A stretch of 64,000 nt of DNA from Watersipora subatra (lineage: Eukaryota; Bryozoa; Gymnolaemata; Cheilostomatida; Watersiporidae): contig NC_088712.1 of assembly GCF_963576615.1 (NCBI RefSeq), positions 13,522,541-13,586,540 on the forward strand, in the 5' to 3' direction. Positions within the stretch are counted from its first letter, which is position 1. The number at the start of each line of letters is the position of its first letter. The notes below the pieces were generated by a model. That model was not told the origin of the DNA and did not search any database. It worked only from the letters and a program-made list of their open reading frames with translations. Made by a program: the position numbers and the translations under genes. Below, in pieces: positions 36,501 through 46,600 of the stretch.

Positions 36501-39500
36501 AATGCTTTATGTAAGTAGGGATAGTAAAATCAAGTTTCTTTCAAATTTGAATCCGATTATCAAAAGTAATTCTTTTAGTTTACAATTCCTGTAATGGTGA
36601 TGTTAGACGAAGAAAAAATACTATGTTAATTTATACTTTTGTATGTCAGCCATGTCATTAGCAAAAACGGTTTTTGTTACTCAAGTTGTGATTGAGGTGC
36701 TAACGCAATTTCTTTTTATTTTTGTTAAACAATCTATTGAAAGTGTCACACATTTTCCACCTTGATGCACTATCTTCCCAATTGTTTCATAACAAATCTA
36801 TTTTTATTCATTAAGGTACCCTTCCATCTTCTATATTAAATAATTTCTCAGAGTTATCATCTCTATCGTATTAGCACAACTCCGTAATTGGAAAAGGTTT
36901 ATGCCTGTACTAAAGCTTACCTTGAATGCCTGCAGCTGTTTGTTTTTGCTTCTTAGTTCAAAACAAAAAATGAGCAAACGGGAGGGAAAGGCTCGAGCCA
37001 AGTACAAAGCCTGTGTTCAAGAAGAAGAGTTCAACAGAATTCTTGCAAGAGAAAAAATGGTGGTAAGTTTACAAATACTTAGGCGAGTCATCACTTGTCG
37101 GCCTTCTCATCAGCTGTTGACATACTAAACGTGATCTAAACGTAACTTTTGCTCGAAACTGAGGTGGCACGCTATGAGCTTCCATATACAGATAATATTT
37201 TGATAACAATGCCTAAATGCAAAGACACTCTCACCCTCGATAACTAGCACCCTTGAAGATCATGATTGTGTAAGAGTACATGACAATTTGCTATGTACCA
37301 ATTTTTTGTACTCATAACACGTGCAACTATTCCAAGTTGTGGCAAGCTGGCTGCATGGCTTAATAGCAGTACGCTTAACATATCATCTGTGCAACCACAA
37401 AAATACAAGTTCCATTTTATGTGAGGTGCAGTCTTTTTTCCTTACGCTGCTTTCGGACGAACAGACACTGCTAAAAAAATACTCAAACTAATTGGGTAAA
37501 TAAATAAACAACATAATAGTAAATGACAGAAATAAACAAACGCCTTCATTTAAATGCTAGAATGGTAATCTTTTAGTATCCAAACCATTCCTGGCATTAA
37601 CCTAGTAGTTTCATTATGATTCATTTACTTTAATCTTTTAGTATCCAAACCATTCCTGGCATTAACCTAGTAGTTTCATTATGATTCATTTACTTTAATC
37701 TTTTAGTATCCAAACCATTCCTGGCATTAACCTAGTAGTTTCGTTACGATTCATTTACTTTAATCTTTTAGTATCCAAACCATTCCTGGCATTAACCTAG
37801 TAGTTTCGTTATGATTCATTTACTTTAATCTTTTAGTATCCAAACCATTCCTGGCATTAACCTAGTAGTTTCATTATGATTCATTTACTTTAATCTTTTA
37901 GTATCCAAACCATTCCTGGCATTAACCTAGTAGTTTCATTATGATTCATTTACTTTAATCTTTTAGTATCCAAACCATTCCTGGCATTAACCTAGTAGTT
38001 TCATTATGATTCATTTACTTTAATCTTTTAGTATCCAAACCATTCCTGGCATTAACCTAGTAGTTTCATTATGATTCATTTACTTTAATCTTTTAGTATC
38101 CAAACCATTCCTGGCATTAACCTAGTAGTTTCATTATGATTCATTTACTTTAATCTTTTAGTATCCAAACCATTCCTGGCATTAACCTAGTAGTTTCATT
38201 ATGATTCATTTACTTTAATCTTTTAGTATCCAAACCATTCCTGGCATTAACCTAGTAGTTTCATTATGATTCATTTACTTTAATCTTTTAGTATCCAAAC
38301 CATTCCTGGCATTAACCTAGTAGTTTCATTATGATTCATTTACTTTAATCTTTTAGTATCCAAACCATTCCTGGCATTAACCTAGTAGTTTCATTATGAT
38401 TCATTTACTTTAATCTTTTAGTATCCAAACCATTCCTGGCATTAACCTAGTAGTTTCATTATGATTCATTTACTTTAATCTTTTAGTATCCAAACCATTC
38501 CTGGCATTAACCTAGTAGTTTCATTATGATTCATTTACTTTAATCTTTTAGTATCCAAACCATTCCTGGCATTAACCTAGTAGTTTCATTATGATTCATT
38601 TACTTTAATCTTTTAGTATCCAAACCATTCCTGGCATTAACCTAGTAGTTTCATTATGATTCATTTACTTTAATCTTTTAGTATCCAAACCATTCCTGGC
38701 ATTAACCTAGTAGTTTCATTATGATTCATTTACTTTAATCTTTTAGTATCCAAACCATTCCTGGCATTAACCTAGTAGTTTCATTATGATTCATTTACTT
38801 TAATCTTTTAGTATCCAAACCATTCCTGGCATTAACCTAGTAGTTTCATTATGATTCATTTACTTTAATCTTTTAGTATCCAAACCATTCCTGGCATTAA
38901 CCTAGTAGTTTCATTATGATTCATTTACTTTAATCTTTTAGTATCCAAACCATTCCTGGCATTAACCTAGTAGTTTCATTATGATTCATTTACTTTAATC
39001 TTTTAGTATCCAAACCATTCCTGGCATTAACCTAGTAGTTTCATTATGATTCATTTACTTTAATCTTTTAGTATCCAAACCATTCCTGGCATTAACCTAG
39101 TAGTTTCATTATGATTCATTTACTTTAATCTTTTAGTATCCAAACCATTCCTGGCATTAACCTAGTAGTTTCATTATGATTCATTTACTTTAATCTTTTA
39201 GTATCCAAACCATTCCTGGCATTAACCTAGTAGTTTCATTATGATTCATTTACTTTAATCTTTTAGTATCCAAACCATTCCTGGCATTAACCTAGTAGTT
39301 TCATTATGATTCATTTACTTTAATCTTTTAGTATCCAAACCATTCCTGGCATTAACCTAGTAGTTTCATTATGATTCATTTACTTTAATCTTTTAGTATC
39401 CAAACCATTCCTGGCATTAACCTAGTAGTTTCATTATGATTCATTTACTTTAATCTTTTAGTATCCAAACCATTCCTGGCATTAACCTAGTAGTTTCATT

Positions 39501-42500
39501 ATGATTCATTTACTTTAATCTTTTAGTATCCAAACCATTCCTGGCATTAACCTAGTAGTTTCATTATGATTCATTTACTTTAATCTTTTAGTATCCAAAC
39601 CATTCCTGGCATTAACCTAGTAGTTTCATTATGATTCATTTACTTTAATCTTTTAGTATCCAAACCATTCCTGGCATTAACCTAGTAGTTTCATTATGAT
39701 TCATTTACTTTAATCTTTTAGTATCCAAACCATTCCTGGCATTAACCTAGTAGTTTCATTATGATTCATTTACTTTAATCTTTTAGTATCCAAACCATTC
39801 CTGGCATTAACCTAGTAGTTTCATTATGATTCATTTACTTTAATCTTTTAGTATCCAAACCATTCCTGGCATTAACCTAGTAGTTTCATTATGATTCATT
39901 TACTTTAATCTTTTAGTATCCAAACCATTCCTGGCATTAACCTAGTAGTTTCATTATGATTCATTTACTTTAATCTTTTAGTATCCAAACCATTCCTGGC
40001 ATTAACCTAGTAGTTTCATTATGATTCATTTACTTTAATCTTTTAGTATCCAAACCATTCCTGGCATTAACCTAGTAGTTTCATTATGATTCATTTACTT
40101 TAATCTTTTAGTATCCAAACCATTCCTGGCATTAACCTAGTAGTTTCATTATGATTCATTTACTTTAATCTTTTAGTATCCAAACCATTCCTGGCATTAA
40201 CCTAGTAGTTTCATTATGATTCATTTACTTTAATCTTTTAGTATCCAAACCATTCCTGGCATTAACCTAGTAGTTTCATTATGATTCATTTACTTTAATC
40301 TTTTAGTATCCAAACCATTCCTGGCATTAACCTAGTAGTTTCATTATGATTCATTTACTTTAATCTTTTAGTATCCAAACCATTCCTGGCATTAACCTAG
40401 TAGTTTCATTATGATTCATTTACTTTAATCTTTTAGTATCCAAACCATTCCTGGCATTAACCTAGTAGTTTCATTATGATTCATTTACTTTAATCTTTTA
40501 GTATCCAAACCATTCCTGGCATTAACCTAGTAGTTTCATTATGATTCATTTACTTTAATCTTTTAGTATCCAAACCATTCCTGGCATTAACCTAGTAGTT
40601 TCATTATGATTCATTTACTTTAATCTTTTAGTATCCAAACCATTCCTGGCATTAACCTAGTAGTTTCATTATGATTCATTTACTTTAATCTTTTAGTATC
40701 CAAACCATTCCTGGCATTAACCTAGTAGTTTCATTATGATTCATTTACTTTAATCTTTTAGTATCCAAACCATTCCTGGCATTAACCTAGTAGTTTCATT
40801 ATGATTCATTTACTTTAATCTTTTAGTATCCAAACCATTCCTGGCATTAACCTAGTAGTTTCATTATGATTCATTTACTTTAATCTTTTAGTATCCAAAC
40901 CATTCCTGGCATTAACCTAGTAGTTTCATTATGATTCATTTACTTTAATCTTTTAGTATCCAAACCATTCCTGGCATTAACCTAGTAGTTTCATTATGAT
41001 TCATTTACTTTAATCTTTTAGTATCCAAACCATTCCTGGCATTAACCTAGTAGTTTCATTATGATTCATTTACTTTAATCTTTTAGTATCCAAACCATTC
41101 CTGGCATTAACCTAGTAGTTTCATTATGATTCATTTACTTTAATCTTTTAGTATCCAAACCATTCCTGGCATTAACCTAGTAGTTTCATTATGATTCATT
41201 TACTTTAATCTTTTAGTATCCAAACCATTCCTGGCATTAACCTAGTAGTTTCATTATGATTCATTTACTTTAATCTTTTAGTATCCAAACCATTCCTGGC
41301 ATTAACCTAGTAGTTTCATTATGATTCATTTACTTTAATCTTTTAGTATCCAAACCATTCCTGGCATTAACCTAGTAGTTTCATTATGATTCATTTACTT
41401 TAATCTTTTAGTATCCAAACCATTCCTGGCATTAACCTAGTAGTTTCATTATGATTCATTTACTTTAATCTTTTAGTATCCAAACCATTCCTGGCATTAA
41501 CCTAGTAGTTTCATTATGATTCATTTACTTTAATCTTTTAGTATCCAAACCATTCCTGGCATTAACCTAGTAGTTTCATTATGATTCATTTACTTTAATC
41601 TTTTAGTATCCAAACCATTCCTGGCATTAACCTAGTAGTTTCATTATGATTCATTTACTTTAATCTTTTAGTATCCAAACCATTCCTGGCATTAACCTAG
41701 TAGTTTCATTATGATTCATTTACTTTAATCTTTTAGTATCCAAACCATTCCTGGCATTAACCTAGTAGTTTCATTATGATTCATTTACTTTAATCTTTTA
41801 GTATCCAAACCATTCCTGGCATTAACCTAGTAGTTTCATTATGATTCATTTACTTTAATCTTTTAGTATCCAAACCATTCCTGGCATTAACCTAGTAGTT
41901 TCATTATGATTCATTTACTTTAATCTTTTAGTATCCAAACCATTCCTGGCATTAACCTAGTAGTTTCATTATGATTCATTTACTTTAATCTTTTAGTATC
42001 CAAACCATTCCTGGCATTAACCTAGTAGTTTCATTATGATTCATTTACTTTAATCTTTTAGTATCCAAACCATTCCTGGCATTAACCTAGTAGTTTCATT
42101 ATGATTCATTTACTTTAATCTTTTAGTATCCAAACCATTCCTGGCATTAACCTAGTAGTTTCATTATGATTCATTTACTTTAATCTTTTAGTATCCAAAC
42201 CATTCCTGGCATTAACCTAGTAGTTTCATTATGATTCATTTACTTTAATCTTTTAGTATCCAAACCATTCCTGGCATTAACCTAGTAGTTTCATTATGAT
42301 TCATTTACTTTAATCTTTTAGTATCCAAACCATTCCTGGCATTAACCTAGTAGTTTCATTATGATTCATTTACTTTAATCTTTTAGTATCCAAACCATTC
42401 CTGGCATTAACCTAGTAGTTTCATTATGATTCATTTACTTTAATCTTTTAGTATCCAAACCATTCCTGGCATTAACCTAGTAGTTTCATTATGATTCATT

Positions 42501-42922
42501 TACTTTAATGCTATATTTAATTACCTGGGAAGTATTTATCATTCTTTTTAGGCTATGGAATGAATTGAACAAAATAATATGTAATCTTATTGCTCCAACA
42601 AAAGGCAAATTCAACATACGAATCAATTTTATTTGAATATACAAACTTCTAAGAATGCTAATCTATTCATAAGCGTATAGGTGGAATATTCCCATCTGCA
42701 GATGATCTACACATGATAAAGAAAATGTCTATTACTTGTCATATTTTAAAGGTACATGAAAAGGTGAAGATAGCCCTGTCAGACAGACAGAGTCTGAAGC
42801 ACAAAGGTCCAACCGTAGCTAATAGGCTACCTGCGCCACAGTCGGAAATGTCTGGAACCATTCCAAAAACTGGCTGGAGAACTTTTACGCAAGGAATAAG
42901 TGTTCGTGATGGAAGCTCATAG
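24594..42922 (+). CDS. TTC16: Tetratricopeptide repeat protein 16, 16 exons, complete
   Basis: Exons: 24594-24808, 24924-25029, 25505-25688, 26568-26689, 27263-27477, 27952-28161, 28473-28598, 30241-30370, 31379-31593, 32429-32588, 33646-33733, 34059-34195, 35257-35364, 36153-36355, 36957-37062, 42752-42922. All are GT-AG and phase-consistent; the sum is 2496 nt, 831 aa. Residues 1 to about 280 are Ser- and acid-rich (a DEDTEDEEEEGAEGEG tract in exon 3) and low-complexity. From about 281 follow roughly ten TPR-like helical pairs, for example PYVQRAECYLMTADFKSAI. Stretches characteristic of animal TTC16 are AQRQLLLTYNDFA, NKALKGEQREKGLYVNRGDC and FPGKSIDEIM. The C-terminal tail is short and basic. 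Human TTC16 (about 870 aa) instead has a short N-terminus and a long Ser-rich tail. The family is a poorly characterised TPR scaffold, associated with ciliated/testis expression in mammals. Confidence 0.93.
25030..25504. other. TTC16 intron 2: nothing recognised
   Basis: A+T-rich sequence between a GTGAGT donor and a long T tract before TTAG. No repeats or frames of note. Confidence 0.5.
26340..26567 (+). pseudogene. Two decayed tandem copies of the 5' part of TTC16 exon 4
   Basis: Three consecutive units of about 93 bp share a GACACAT-TTGCAG acceptor, a G-T-rich start, an AGCTATAAA/GCGATCAAG block and TTATGTC(T/A)CTGA. Starts after the AG are 26381, 26473 and 26568 (the true exon 4). Read in the exon's phase, copy 1 stops at its third codon (TAG) and copy 2 at about its sixth (TAA). 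They are therefore fossil exon duplicates with surviving acceptor sites. Confidence 0.8.
28664..29460. mobile_element. Probable small DNA element, borders uncertain
   Basis: The sequence begins TACAGTAGAGGCTCCTATAA and contains a second CCCTATAACGCAAATGC block near 29440. Its right part matches the dispersed block at 11925-12050. It lies in TTC16 intron 7. The terminal repeats are not convincingly inverted, so the extent is a guess. Confidence 0.4.
29521..29980. repeat. 27-bp A+T-rich minisatellite
   Basis: Units such as AATCATGATAATAATAGTAA plus TACTAAT repeat about 17 times with small deletions, all in multiples of three. This leaves open frames on both strands (Asn/Asp/Ser-rich one way, Ile/Met-rich the other) that are not genes. 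It lies in TTC16 intron 7. Confidence 0.9.
30025..30128. mobile_element. ~100-bp hairpin MITE
   Basis: CTTATAAGTAGAGATGCCCC followed by GGTTCTAATATC pairs with GATATTAGAATC followed by GGGGCAATTCTACTTATAAG. It has a 25-nt loop and lies in TTC16 intron 7. Confidence 0.75.
30371..34058. other. TTC16 introns 8-11: no repeats or genes identified
   Basis: Introns 30371-31378, 31594-32428, 32589-33645 and 33734-34058 are unique A/T-rich sequence. Intron 9 is T-rich. A false acceptor (TCTCTCTGCAG at 32411) precedes the true exon 10 acceptor (TTTTGTAG) by 17 nt; using the false one shifts the frame. Confidence 0.5.
34743..35006. mobile_element. Foldback MITE, 'GAGGTGATCTGACT' family, best-preserved copy
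   Basis: Arms of about 120 bp start GTAGATTTTGTCAGAAAGTA and end TACTTTTTGATAAAATCTAC. Each carries an inner GAGGTGATCTGACTCCCAGG / CTTGGCAGTCAGATCACCTC block and a GATTAAAATCGAC block. Relatives occur at 49330-49895 and 61086-61478, and as fragments inside elements A and B. It lies in TTC16 intron 12. Confidence 0.85.
35353..35412 (+). repeat. Tandem duplication of the exon-13 splice donor
   Basis: CTTGAGGTAAGTAGCTG followed by (A/C)TGTTTTAC occurs twice, 29 nt apart. The first copy ends exon 13 at 35364 and the second is intronic. Splicing from the second donor would read GAG GTA AGT AGC TGA and terminate, so the first must be used for full-length protein. Confidence 0.85.
35711..35875 (+). 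mobile_element. tRNA-derived SINE
   Basis: An A-box-like region (GGTTGAGTGGCGGGATAGTA) is followed by B box GGGTTTGATTCC at 35768-35779. The shared tail follows (CAATCTTTTTTCCTAGCG, then GGACAGACACAGCCC and TAGTAAAGATTGT). It lies in TTC16 intron 13. Confidence 0.7.
36356..36956. other. TTC16 intron 14: nothing recognised
   Basis: Unique A+T-rich sequence ending in a TTTTTGCTTCTTAG acceptor. Confidence 0.5.
37349..37471 (+). mobile_element. tRNA-derived SINE, diverged
   Basis: GGCTGCATGGCTTAATAGCA resembles a pol III A box. The tail GCAGTCTTTTTTCCTTACGC followed by GGACGAACAGACACTGCT matches the family at 35711 and 46641. The B box is eroded. It lies in TTC16 intron 15. Confidence 0.6.
37566..42509. 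repeat. 65-bp minisatellite, about 76 nearly identical copies (4.9 kb)
   Basis: The period is exactly 65 bp; each unit starts TAATCTTTTAGTATCCAAAC and includes CATTCCTGGCATTAACCTAG. Copies 3 and 4 carry variants (TTCGTTACGATT and TTCGTTATGATT). Reading through the rest I saw no further substitutions. The array fills most of intron 15, between the last two TTC16 exons. Each unit holds two acceptor-like AG sites (TCTTTTAG and TTAACCTAG), the second after a CATTAAC branch-point-like motif. Such homogeneity indicates recent expansion or gene conversion. Confidence 0.97.
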
Positions 42923-43651
42923 TAGCCAAGTCCGGTGTATCAAACAGCCCTTGTGATATTTATGTATTGCTAAAATCTCTTTTTTAGCCTGCTCAAATTT
43001 AATTTTAGAATTATATGATGAAAAATATTTTATTGTTTTCCATATATTTATTCAAAGATGAGTTGGAAGAACCAAATGTCAAACATTAATTGTGATTACA
43101 ACTAACTAATTTAGAGTGCAACTATGACCGTGGAGTGAGTATTCATCTTGGAGTATATCTCAAGGATATGCTAACTTTTCATAGCACTTCCAAGCTTGTT
43201 ACATTTAAATTATATTTGTGATGACAACTGTTTTAAATATGACATGCTAACATAATTCTGTAAGACTATATCGATGAGCAATATAAACTGCTGAAGACAA
43301 CTACAGACATTGGCGGAAGTAGTCCAGCATAATATGAATACATTGGCTATCTTAATCTCAAGGTAATTTCCTATTTACGTTAAAACTCAATAAAATTCGG
43401 AGCATTCCCAAAAAGAGGACAACTCTTGAGTTGAAATAAGCCTATGGATTATTGTACCAATATTTGGTTGAACACAGTATGATGGCCAGCACTGTATCGG
43501 CTGGAGAATTGAAAGTAATTAATAACTTGTGAATGTTGGAAAGGAAATACAAATGAAAAGGCGCTATCCTATAAAAGCGCTACCTATCTAGATGTGGATT
43601 AGCTACCCGGTTCATTTCAGCCAATGCGTGTGCATTCTGTGCACTGATTGC
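42923..43651. other. Convergent intergenic region between TTC16 and the minus-strand gene
   Basis: This is 729 bp of 3' flanking sequence for two tail-to-tail genes. A plus-strand AATAAA at 43389-43394 is the first good TTC16 poly(A) signal. No strong minus-strand AATAAA was seen close to the other gene's stop. Confidence 0.55.
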
Positions 43652-46600
43652 TTAATGCTCAGAAGCCTTGTTAGAATTGGTCAGAGAAGTATTCATATCA
43701 ATTTCACTACTGGAAACTTCAACACCTGTTGCAAGCTCTTTTAAAGAACTGTTATGATCATCCCTAAGTGGAGAAGTTCCATTTGAAGTTGTCTTCTCAC
43801 TGGATATCGGGTGGCCATTATTTAGCACAGGGCTGGTTAAGTCAGATTTCAAATTTAGCTCAACTTCATCTGGATCAACTGGTGATGGTTTGGTCAAAGG
43901 TATGTCTACAAGTATGAAAGAATAAACTGGAAAAAACATGTTATTTTTTAAATACAAGTTGGAAAACGTCTGGGTATCAGGCTTTGGACATGACAAGAAG
44001 CAAATCTTAGCAAAGAAAATTACAATTGGACAGTTCATGAAAATTTGGGATAAGAAATATACATAAAAGACGAAAAGGCGTGATTAAACTGGGGATTTCA
44101 TATTGGAGGGACTCAGCGATACTCGGTGCATACCTCTACATCCAAGATGTATGTTTTTCCTGCAGACAAATGACACCACAGAATAAAATAACTACAGCGA
44201 CAAACACATCTTTGAGCTATGGTTGGACAAGCATACATGAGCATTATTCATAGAACTATTACACATCTATACATATGTCTATGAAATGTGTTAGTCTTTT
44301 GAAAGTACAAGGACGTATGAGAGGAAAAAAGAAAAGATTTTATGCCGAATTTACCGCTTGCAATTCAACACCAGACAACCATTCCCAACTACATTAATAA
44401 TGGTATATACAGAGTCTGTCATGCTAGTCATAAGCCTTCCTTTAGTCACCATGATGTGGTTTGGATCATACCGATCGACCTCAACAATTTGGAAGCTTCA
44501 AATCTATTCTTCACAGTTGAAATAAAAATCAACTAATCTGGTACATTTATGTAAGGCAAAAGTTGAAAGAACATTTGAAAAACGGACTCATTATCTGCTA
44601 CTAGTGTCATCCTTCAGTTGTTGGTATTTCGCCAAAATCAAGTGTTCGTGTAACACTTGATTTTAGATACAACAAGTTCATCATATTCACAGTGACAGCA
44701 AGAGTAAGAGGAGCCCCATCAATCTCTTTACCGGAACCAAACAATGTGCAACAGCACAACTTCATGGAATGCCATGCATTCACCAAACGGATTTTTGATA
44801 TCTTTAAGCGGTGAAAGCTTTTTACAACAAACTTATGAGGGTGGAGGCACCTGACAAGCTGGAATATTTCTCCGCCTAAATAAAAGTGTGCATTTTTGTA
44901 TTTGTGGTTGAGCTACACCAATTTAGTTTTACCAATAACCCAGGTGAGTAAAAGCCACACAACCAAGGAGACCAGGGTTAGTGATGATCAGTTGTTAATA
45001 TGCAGATTAAGAAAGGCAACTATAGCTGCACACCAAAGCCAGACGGACTCTAAAAAATGATTTGTGCACAAATTGATGGATGAGTGCAGTCAAATGTGAG
45101 ACCGGTGCAGCTCTACACTTAGACAATACAGTGCTCTGCAAGACAGGTGCAGCTCTACACATATACAATGTATAGCTTCACAAGACCCATGCAGCCCTAC
45201 CGATAGAGCATGCAGAACTCCACAAGACCAGTGCAGCTCTATACATGGGCTATGCAGCACTCTGTGAGACCGATGGAGCCTTGCACTTAAACCATGCAGT
45301 GCTCCAACAGTGCAGCACGAGTTATTCCATACTGCGCTCCACGAGACCAGTGCAGCTCTGCATATTGACCATGCAGCGCTACGCATATACATTGTACCAT
45401 GCATAGATTCATGAGAATAGTGCAGCTTTACACATAAGCCATGCATAGCTGTACGAGGCCAGTACAGGGCTACACAAGTCATGCAGCACTCCGTGATACT
45501 AGCGCAGCTCTAGCCGTTGGCCACACAGCACTCCGCGAGATCTGTGCAGCTCTAACTATAGGCCACGCAGCACTCCAACAGTGCAGCAAAACACATAGGC
45601 CAACCATAGCTTCACGAGGTCAGTACAGGGCTACACAGGCCATGCAGCACTCTGTGATACCAGCACAGCTCTAGCCATAGGCCAGGCAGCACTCCGTGAG
45701 ACCTGTGCAGCTCTAACCATAGGCCACCCAGCACTCCAACAGTGCAGCAAAACACATATGCCAGCCATAGCTTCACGAGACCAGTGCAGCTCTAACCATA
45801 GGCCATGAAGCATTCCGTGACACCTGTGCAGCTCTAACCATTGGCCACGCAGCACTCCGTGAGACCTGTGCAGCTCTAACCATTGGCCACGCAGCACTCC
45901 GTGAGACCTGTGCAGCTCTAACCATAGCCATACAGCACTCCGACAGTGCAGTAAAACACATGCAAGCCATAGTTTCACGAGACCAGTGCAGCTCTACATA
46001 TAAGCCATGCAGCGCTCTGTGATACCAGCGCAGATCTACACGTGAACTTCACCGCGTCACACAAAGCAAGTGAAGCATATATTAGTTATGAAATAGCCTG
46101 GTGCAGCATTACACAAAACCGTGAACCATTACTCATGACTTGTTAAGCAGCAGATTAGACTAGTGGCGTTCTAAGGAGGACCAATGTAGTCTAAGAAAGC
46201 AAACTATACCTGCAACTAGTGGTTTCAAAGGTCTGTACTCCTGTAAATTCATAGCATAAAAAATAGCACAATGTAGAGCCGCAGAGACATGCTGGAACAA
46301 GCCAATCATATATTGCAACAGCCCATCCAAGAAGTGTATTGGATAGAACCATAACAAATAGAGATGCTCAAGACAAGCAAAAAGGAAGAGAAGCCATGTA
46401 GCACATACCTGTTCTTCCAGCTACAGAATTGACAAATAAGATTTATGCTTTAACATAACCCAACCAAAGAAACTTCAGAGAAACAGCTAAATTAAAATTG
46501 TTTTACATCGAAATGAAACAGTGGTATTGGGTATATGCATAAAGAAACAGAGAAATTTTATACTAAAGTAGACCCAGTATGCCGTGATAGACCTCAGGTT

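Noticed and set aside
37566-42509. Regular array resembling a CRISPR locus
   Set aside because: Units are contiguous and identical with no unique spacers, and they lie in an animal intron; it is a minisatellite.
45090-45978. Long frames of 115-130 residues on the minus strand and 77 on the plus
   Set aside because: Artefacts of the 42-bp array; no start context, splice sites or known domain.
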